Source: Campanula takesimana | Taxonomy: Eukaryota; Streptophyta; Magnoliopsida; Asterales; Campanulaceae | Assembly: GCA_026119855.1 (NCBI GenBank) | Contig: JAOWBW010001046.1 | Location: forward strand, 186,001 to 250,000 | DNA length: 64,000 nt | Direction: 5' to 3' | In this document: positions 57,558 to 64,000 of the stretch, piece after piece | How positions within the stretch are numbered: the stretch's first letter is position 1 | How the letters are laid out: every line of letters starts with the position of its first letter | Program-made: the position numbers and the translations under genes | Notes under the pieces: generated by a model | Seen by the model: only the letters and a program-made list of their open reading frames with translations | Database searches by the model: none | Told to the model about the DNA's origin: nothing

Positions 57558-58928
57558 CTAATTAATATCCGTTACGAGAAAACCATATCTCTCGGGCTCG
57601 GATCGTAACCTACCAGATCTGTGAGTTACTTGTGTATTTTGAACAGGTTCCACAATTCCTTGTGGTTCTTGTTCTTGTTCCACTATCGGTTCAATGTCAT
57701 TTTCTGGGTCTCGAATTTCTTCAAGATTTATTTTACTCCGACTGATTTCTTTGGAGAGAGACTGTTTCTCTAAAAAGACACCAGTTCGGGCAACAAAAAC
57801 TTTGTTGTCCGTTTGGTTGTAAAAGTAATATCCTTTAGTTTCCTTAGGATATCCCACGAAAATACATTTATCAGATTTGTGCGCAAGTTTGTCAGAGACA
57901 AGTCTTTTGACAAAAGCTTCGCAACCCCAAATCCTCATGAAAGACAAACAAGGTTTCTTTCCGCTCCACATTTCATATGGAGTCTTTTGAACCGATTTAG
58001 TTGGAACTTGATTTAGTGTGAGAGCAGCGGTTTCTAGAGCGTCACCCCAAAAGGATAAAGGAAGATCAACTCGACTCATCATTGATCGAACCATGTCCAA
58101 CAAGGTTCGATTCCTCCTCTCAGACACACCATTCCATTGTGGTGTTCCGGGTGGAGTCAATTGTGAAATTATTCTACAATTCTTTAGATGATCATCGAAT
58201 TCATGACTCAAGTATTCTCCACCTCGATCCGATCGAAGTGCCTTAATACTTTTGCCAAGTTGTTTTTCTACTTCATTTTGAAATATTCTAAATATCTCAA
58301 ATGCTTCACTTTTATGTTTCATTAGGTAAACATACCCAAATCTACTATAATCATCAGTGAATGTTATGAAGTATTGAAACCCTCCCCTAGTATTGCTACT
58401 TAATGGTCCGCATACATCGGAATGTATCAACCCCAATAAGTCACTTGCCCTTTCACCTAGCTTGGTAAAAGGTGTTTTAGTCATTTTTCCAAGAAGACAC
58501 GACTCGCAAGTATCATATGACTCTAGATCATATGAACCCAAAAGGCCGTCCCCATGGAGTTTTGAGATACGCTTCTCATTAATATGACCAAGACGGCAAT
58601 GCCACAAATAAGTTTGATTTACATCATTAGGTTTAGATTTCTTATTTACATGATAGACATTTTCATTATTTTCATTCTTGACATCCAAGACATAAAGGCC
58701 ATTAAATGAGTTTGCAATACCATAAAGCACATCATTTAGATAAATAGAAAATCTCTTATTCTCAATAATAAACTTAAAACCTTCATTATCCAAACAAGAA
58801 ATTGAAATAATATTTCTACTTAGTTCCGGTACATAATAGCAATTGTTGAAAACAAGTATTAAACCGGAAGGTAAAGTGACTTCATAAGTCCCCACGGATA
58901 ATGCAGCAACTCTTGCTCCATTCCCCAC
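57558..58928 (-). CDS. Cop-F integrase region
   Basis: The open stretch of 456 codons is part of gag-pol. The pre-integrase zinc motif has H110, H115, C141 and C144. The integrase core has D171 (HSDVCGP), D234 (RSDRGGEY) and E270 (GVSERRNR). The C-terminal part includes GKKPCLSF-type GKNP-like residues and a Glu-rich linker before RT. A TGA at 58929-58931, where Arg is usual, separates it from gag-PR, and TAG at 57558-57560 separates it from RT. No ATG of its own is needed in the native element. Confidence 0.9.
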   Translation of the reverse strand: MGNGARVAALSVGTYEVTLPSGLILVFNNCYYVPELSRNIISISCLDNEGFKFIIENKRFSIYLNDVLYGIANSFNGLYVLDVKNENNENVYHVNKKSKPNDVNQTYLWHCRLGHINEKRISKLHGDGLLGSYDLESYDTCESCLLGKMTKTPFTKLGERASDLLGLIHSDVCGPLSSNTRGGFQYFITFTDDYSRFGYVYLMKHKSEAFEIFRIFQNEVEKQLGKSIKALRSDRGGEYLSHEFDDHLKNCRIISQLTPPGTPQWNGVSERRNRTLLDMVRSMMSRVDLPLSFWGDALETAALTLNQVPTKSVQKTPYEMWSGKKPCLSFMRIWGCEAFVKRLVSDKLAHKSDKCIFVGYPKETKGYYFYNQTDNKVFVARTGVFLEKQSLSKEISRSKINLEEIRDPENDIEPIVEQEQEPQGIVEPVQNTQVTHRSGRLRSEPERYGFLVTDIN

Positions 58929-59921
58929 TCATATGTCCACTTCACCCTCTTTAAGTAGTCTCCTATTCTTTAGTCCCTGCACATTTAGACAAATGTGAGA
59001 ACCACATCCGGTATCCAATACCCCAGAATCAGTGGTAGAAAGGAGAATATCTATCATATAGATACCTGAAGTCGACGCAGTCCCACTGCTCTTCTTCTTC
59101 TTTTGCTCTTCCTTAAAATCCTTGCAATTACGTTTCCAATGACCAATTTCTTGACAATGGAAACAGATTGCATCCTTTTGTGAATCGGGTTTTGCCTCAG
59201 AAGCTTTGGCAACCTTTGCCTTGCTTATCTTGGGTTTGACAACTTTCTTACCCTTTCCTTTGGCACAAGCCTTCTTTCCATCATGAACCAAGAGCACAGG
59301 AGAACCTTTCTCCACAATCTTCATCTCCGCAGTTTTAAGCATACCATGCAACTCGGAGAGATTCTTATCCATTCCATGCATGTTATAATTCATCACAAAC
59401 TGATTATAACTTTTAGGCAATGAATTAAGAATGAGATCCGTGGCTAGCTCCAATGGGATTGGATAGCCAAGTTTCTCAAGATGCTCTACATAACCTTTCA
59501 TTTTAAGCATGTGAGGACTTACTTGTTGCCCTTCACTCATTTTGCAAGAAGTGAATGCAACAATGGTCTTGTACCTCTCTTGCCTAGCTTGCGCTTGAAA
59601 CATGGCTCTTAACTCCACGCCTATCTCATAGGCTTCCAAATGTTCCAAACTTTGTTGGAGTTTTGAGCACATAGTAGCAAGCATGAGACAACTTACATCT
59701 CTAGAATCATTACGATGTTTCTTGTAACTGTCTCTTTCTGCCCTAGCGGCAGTAGGTTCTGGTTCAGCAGAAAGTGGCCCATCGAGAATGTACAACTTAT
59801 CTTCTTGCCTAAGAATAATTCTTAGGCTACGGATCCAATCCATAAAGTTTGTACCATTCTCTTGGAGCTTATCCTTTTCAAGGATCGATCGCAACGAAAT
59901 TGATTGTGTGTTAGTAGTCAT
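58929..59921 (-). CDS. Cop-F gag and protease
   Basis: The ORF has 330 codons. Residues 1-200 form the copia gag (UBN2-type) region. A Lys/Ala-rich basic stretch (215-245) is followed by a complete zinc knuckle CFHCQEIGHWKRNC (253-266). The protease active site is D303-T304-G305 (LDTGCGSHIC). The ATG at 59921 is well placed after an untranslated leader. The first half of the polyprotein is intact; the stop at its end is a point mutation. Confidence 0.92.
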   Translation of the reverse strand: MTTNTQSISLRSILEKDKLQENGTNFMDWIRSLRIILRQEDKLYILDGPLSAEPEPTAARAERDSYKKHRNDSRDVSCLMLATMCSKLQQSLEHLEAYEIGVELRAMFQAQARQERYKTIVAFTSCKMSEGQQVSPHMLKMKGYVEHLEKLGYPIPLELATDLILNSLPKSYNQFVMNYNMHGMDKNLSELHGMLKTAEMKIVEKGSPVLLVHDGKKACAKGKGKKVVKPKISKAKVAKASEAKPDSQKDAICFHCQEIGHWKRNCKDFKEEQKKKKSSGTASTSGIYMIDILLSTTDSGVLDTGCGSHICLNVQGLKNRRLLKEGEVDI

Positions 59922-61399
59922 TAACTACAATTATGCAAAATTTTCAAAATTTAATAAGTACCATTTTTCATTAAAGAAAAAATATACTACCACTAAATTA
60001 TACAACCTTTTTATACATCCAATGTATAATATAATTTAAATGGGCTAAGATCCAACTTTAATTTAATTTCAAGTCCGCTAAGGTGGATTACACAAAATCA
60101 AATTAATTAGGTAGACAATCATGTCAATCATATCCCATATGATTCTTAGATCCTTTTCTGAGATTCTTTAAGAAATCCAATTTCAAAAAGCATGTTTAAT
60201 CTTATCTTTGCCTAGGCCCAAAACTGTTTTGACGCCTAATTAAGTCCAACCATTTTAAACGTATAGTTAATGTGCCTCGCTAGGGCGTGCCCACATTATC
60301 TATCTTGCTCATACATAAATAAAATTAATGAACCTCGCTAGGGCGAAAACTACATTGAAATCATTCATATACTAACAAGTGTTTTAATCATGGCATGGCA
60401 AAAGGAACTTAAAACTTTCTTTGAAGGTTTATCACATATAGCATATAACACATTTATGAGCACATAGTATAAACATGTTGCACATCAAGTTTAGCCATTA
60501 AATTAATAATCATTAATTTAAGCATAATATTTATGTGTCATTAGTTTCTCTATAATTATAAGGATGAGACTATTTCAACTTTGGTTATTATCTTCAAATC
60601 AAGACAACAAGAAGTGCGGCTGAAACTAAGTCATAAGGCAACCACAATTCCGCACTAATTCATGAAACCAAGAAAGTAGTCCATGTGGCCGAAACTAAGC
60701 AATAGATGGTCTCGATGAACGTAGGCCAATTGCATCCACAATTCCACATGGATCTCCAATCTTTGAATCAAGAACTTTGTTTCTCAATTTTAGCAATTAT
60801 GAACTCTTCATAATTCTAACTTCGTTTTATCTTTGAAACTTTGATTGCAATCAAATTTGGGAAACACAATCTCGATGAACGTATATTAGCCATCCAAACT
60901 TTGATCAAATCTCAGAATCACAAGATCAAAACAAATAGGAAAAATCAAACCCAAGATCCGCACCCAAACCAACTGCCCAATAGCCGCTCCAGACCAGCAG
61001 GTCCGGCCGGGTACTGTCACTGGTCCGGTCGGACCTCTTCGAGAAATTCCAGAATCTGACCAAAACAAATAACAGAACCCCGCTCCAAACCAGATGGTCC
61101 GGTCGGACCTACGCCAAAATCCCAGAAATTTTAAAGTTCGAAAATTTGTCTCAAAATTGTTTTTCCCCTATTATCAAAACTTTGATCCAATCAGAAATTG
61201 ATAACCTAAACAATTTTAAATCCAACATAATTTTTATTGCGATTAAATCGTGCGATTAATGTTTATAAAACAATAAACCACATAAAATCATATAACACAT
61301 AAACATCATAATCCAATATTCATATCATGCTAGGCACATAAACAAGCAATTTATATACACATAACATGATCTAGTATTGAAGTAATCAACATGAACGGG
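59922..61399 (-). other. Cop-F 5' leader
   Basis: This is about 1.48 kb of AT-rich sequence without a credible ORF. Three GGTCCGGNCGG motifs, as in the LTR, lie at 61000-61011, 61022-61035 and 61097-61110, close to the PBS. The phrase cctcgctagggcg is repeated at 60276 and 60333. Confidence 0.6.
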
Positions 61400-61412
61400 G
61401 CTCTGATACCAC
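61400..61412 (-). other. Cop-F primer binding site
   Basis: On the minus strand TGGTATCAGAGCC lies one base after the 5' LTR. This is the initiator methionine tRNA type. Confidence 0.93.
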
Positions 61413-61413
61413 T

Positions 61414-62893
61414 GTTGGGTTTCGGAGTAACATGCGCAGCGGAAAATAGCATCTAAAATTTTAATAGAAACCCAAAGACATAGATCCGTTCATATGATTA
61501 TATCAAATACATACAATATGAATACTAGAATACTAACCCTTGATGACTTTTATTTCTAGCCTTTGATCTTGGTAGAGAACTTCAAGCTTGATCACGAACA
61601 AGTAAGAACACGAACTTTGAAGATGATAAGCTTCACCCTCTAGCGCTATCCACACCACGAACGAATATCAAGTAGCTTCTTGATCTTGGTTACTAGACCA
61701 AATTTGTGAAACACGTTTTCACAATTAATATGAACTATATGGAATATAATTTGTGTATAATTTTGTTCTTCAATCAAGGATCTCTTAGAACAAAATAATT
61801 CTCTCAAAAACTCTTTTGGAGGCTTGCAAAAACACATATATTGATTAAGGACGAATTAGGGTTGTTTATATACAAGTTAGACCTATTCCAAATAGGTAAC
61901 TTATGTCTAAACCCGCAATAAAACGGATTAAGGAAAGTTCCCCCGAAACCGACTGGTCCAGCCGGGTATAGACCTTGGTCCGATCGGACCCATCATGGTC
62001 CGACCGGGTCTATGCCTTGGTCTGCCCGGACCTCCCTTAATTCCACTTTTCTTCCTCTAATTCCTTAAATCCCTTAATGGTCCTTCGACCCAATATTCCA
62101 ATGTAGTCCTTTTAGGATTCGTTCTATTGTGTGTGACCCTCTAGGATTATACTATGTTGGCAATGGGTTCAAATGAATCCATAAAATATGATTAGGTTCT
62201 AGCAAACCGTCATACCTACCCAAATAGTATAACTAGATACAAGTTCGCATTCCTTTAGAATATGTCATAATCCTTTTGTCCACGATGTCATTGAACACAA
62301 TTCATGGTCAACAAGTCAACTTGTCTTTGTTTAATACTTTCTCGATCCCGAATATGTTGATAATCCAAATGACATTAATCCAATCAATTCATTTGAGTCC
62401 GGCCGAACATTTTTATCAACATCATTCCTACGAGAGGCCCAAGATTGACATCTCTCCGTAGAGGGACAAATCCATTTAGCTTATTATTCTTCCCTACATG
62501 AATCCGATTATGCCAATCATACCCTTTATAACTACCCGGTTAAAGGTAGCGTTTGAATATGTCAAACATAATGTTCATCAAGTGGAAGGCCATAATAACT
62601 TCATGTCTAAGGATTCAAATGACACAACTAATATGAGATATATGTATGACATTGACCATGACATAAATCTCATAGAGCGGGTCATGTCCAGTACCAAACA
62701 AGTACACATAAATCTAACATGATCACCACATGATCATTTAGCCTTTATACTAATACCAAACAAGTACTAGGGACGGGGATTATTATAAGTAAACATGAAC
62801 AACAATAATAATCAAAACATCTCTTTATTAATATGAAATAAATTATAACAATTACAACGTTTATTAAACGTGCCTAGGGCACCAACACCAACA
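61414..62893 (-). repeat. Cop-F 5' LTR
   Basis: The LTR is 1480 bp, against 1476 for the other copy, with several substitutions and short indels (for example around 62268-62279). GGTCCGACCGG motifs lie at 61951-62032. It ends CACCAACA at 62893 before the duplicated ccttt. Confidence 0.95.
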
Positions 62894-64000
62894 CCTTTCC
62901 CTTACTTTGAAATAGTCAGCTTTTTATTCGAAAGAGACTTTTTCTAAAAAGCTTTAAGTTATGTGTGTCTCTCCTCTAACCTATGCCGATTTTGGCGAAC
63001 CGTGCTCCACCCCGGTGAACTCATGCGGTTCCGACGTGCCCAGAGGCCAGAGGAAAATCTGTTCACAGACCCAGAAAGGGACATTGCCCTTACCTACAAC
63101 CCACTTGCTCTCAAGTTGCCGGTATACGAGATAACAACTTTACCATTTTCGGCGGATCTTACTCTTGGAAATGAGAAAGTCTCAAGGTCTCGGTAGGGGT
63201 GTTGTCAAAAGCAAACTATTTTGGTGGGCCGCCTTAAGTAAATTGGGTAAGTCTCAAGGCGTGTATACGAGATAAGAATTTTCCGGATGGCCTCATCGAA
63301 AAAAGTTTCTTTCCCGTGCTATCAAGATCAGGTGCACCTTGCCTTTTTTAAAGTAGCTTTCTTACACCTATTCTGATAGGGGGCTATTGGTCATAGATGA
63401 AATTCGTCGAAGGGGAAAAAAATAAGAGAAAGAGAAGTTAGATGGAAATTGTGAGTGAAAATGTGAAAACTACGAAGAAATTTAAAGAAGCTATAGATGG
63501 AAAGAATATTGAAAAAAATAGAAAAAATATCGCACCCATCATCTACATTTTCTCCCTCCACTTGTTTTTTTCATAGTCATATCTTCTTCAGTTTTAAGTA
63601 GACCCGTGTCGTTTTGAGTAAACTTATCCCTGTTTTCTCAGATTTTCCCGTACTCCTCTCAATTTTGTCAATATTTCACTCTTAGCTTCACCCAATCGGT
63701 GTATCACGTATTTTTTTTATCTCACATGACCAAGCCACGATACGCGATTCTCACTTACATTATCTTCACTTGGTGCAACTTTTATTTTACTTCTAATCAC
63801 CTCATTCCTCAACCACTAAATTTTTTTTTATGCCTACACATCCATGTAAAACACACATCTCCCCCACATTATGTCTTATGAACATGCTAATGCTTGACTG
63901 GTCAACATTGTAACATATAACAATGCAAGCTTAATGTTATATTTTAGAATTTTTCCCTTTAAACTAGGGGATCACAAAGAAACCGTGGGATGCTCATACA
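62894..64000. other. Non-transposon flank right of Cop-F
   Basis: The first part (to about 63410) is of the same texture as 53990-54472 and holds a 78-codon plus-strand ORF (62963-63196) that I cannot assign. The phrases tatacgagataa and gtctcaagg recur within it. From 63410 to the end the sequence is AT-rich intergenic DNA with homopolymer runs. No gene is recognised. Confidence 0.35.

Larger units (their letters stand above)
54473..62893 (-). mobile_element. Cop-F: complete Ty1/copia element, inactivated
   Basis: It is 8421 bp, with target-site duplication ccttt (54468-54472 and 62894-62898). LTRs are 54473-55948 (1476 bp) and 61414-62893 (1480 bp), with inverted ends TGTTGG and CCAACA. 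On the minus strand: PBS of iMet type, a 1.5-kb leader, gag-PR, IN, RT, RNase H and a polypurine tract. The coding region is nearly complete but has at least four stops and one frameshift. The lineage is not assigned with certainty. Confidence 0.95.

Overview
The window is nuclear DNA from a flowering plant. It holds no ordinary single-copy host gene. It is a deep nest of LTR retrotransposons, with one MITE and two short stretches of non-transposon flank. The plant origin rests on Tat/Ogre-type Ty3/gypsy elements with a second (archaeal-type) RNase H, Sirevirus-like and Tork-like Ty1/copia elements, a chromovirus remnant, PBS sequences of the plant iMet type, and a Stowaway MITE. I cannot name the species.

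From outside to inside on the left (names are mine): Tork-1 (copia, +, 51250-53579, 3' end only) is interrupted by Tat-1 (gypsy, +, 43466-51249, 3' half). Tat-1 is interrupted inside its RT by Sire-1b (copia, +, 38878-43465, 3' end). Sire-1b is interrupted in the intron of its third ORF by Sire-1a (copia of the same family, +, 1-38877). Sire-1a is interrupted in its protease by Chr-1 (chromovirus-like, -, 1792-29843, TSD atgaa, 3.7-kb LTRs, decayed 2.6-kb interior). The left LTR of Chr-1 is interrupted by Tat-2 (gypsy, -, 2899-17848, TSD gtaac). The right LTR of Chr-1 carries a Stowaway MITE (23541-23822) and a solo LTR (25789-28629, TSD ggcta). To the right, outside this nest, a complete but mutated copia element, Cop-F (-, 54473-62893, TSD cctttt-type site, exact 5 bp ccttt), sits in non-transposon flank (53580-54472 and 62894-64000).

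The most interesting part is Tat-2. Opposite to its gag-pol it carries an intact four-exon gene (5179-7597, 649 codons, three phase-0 GT-AG introns) for a plant-mobile-domain (aminotransferase-like) protein with an RS-rich, acidic tail. A second small plus-strand unit (8194-8613) has its own TATA box and poly(A) signals. A cassette of three GGCGCGCGC-type motifs recurs in the LTR promoter region, upstream of the mobile-domain gene, upstream of the second unit and in the leader. Tat-1 shows the same logic with a different palindrome (AGCCGTACGGCT): it lies just upstream of the LTR TATA box and upstream of a broken antisense gene (46367-47850) whose N-terminal part resembles the mobile-domain architecture. 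Every LTR family here has its own GC-rich short motif repeated in U3, mostly upstream of a recognisable TATA box.

How the parts relate: each element's gag, PR, RT, RNase H and IN would serve its own replication, but nearly all pol genes here carry stops or frameshifts. The antisense cargo genes of the two Tat elements are the only candidates for a function beyond transposition, and only the Tat-2 mobile-domain gene is open from end to end. All coordinates and mismatch counts were read by eye.
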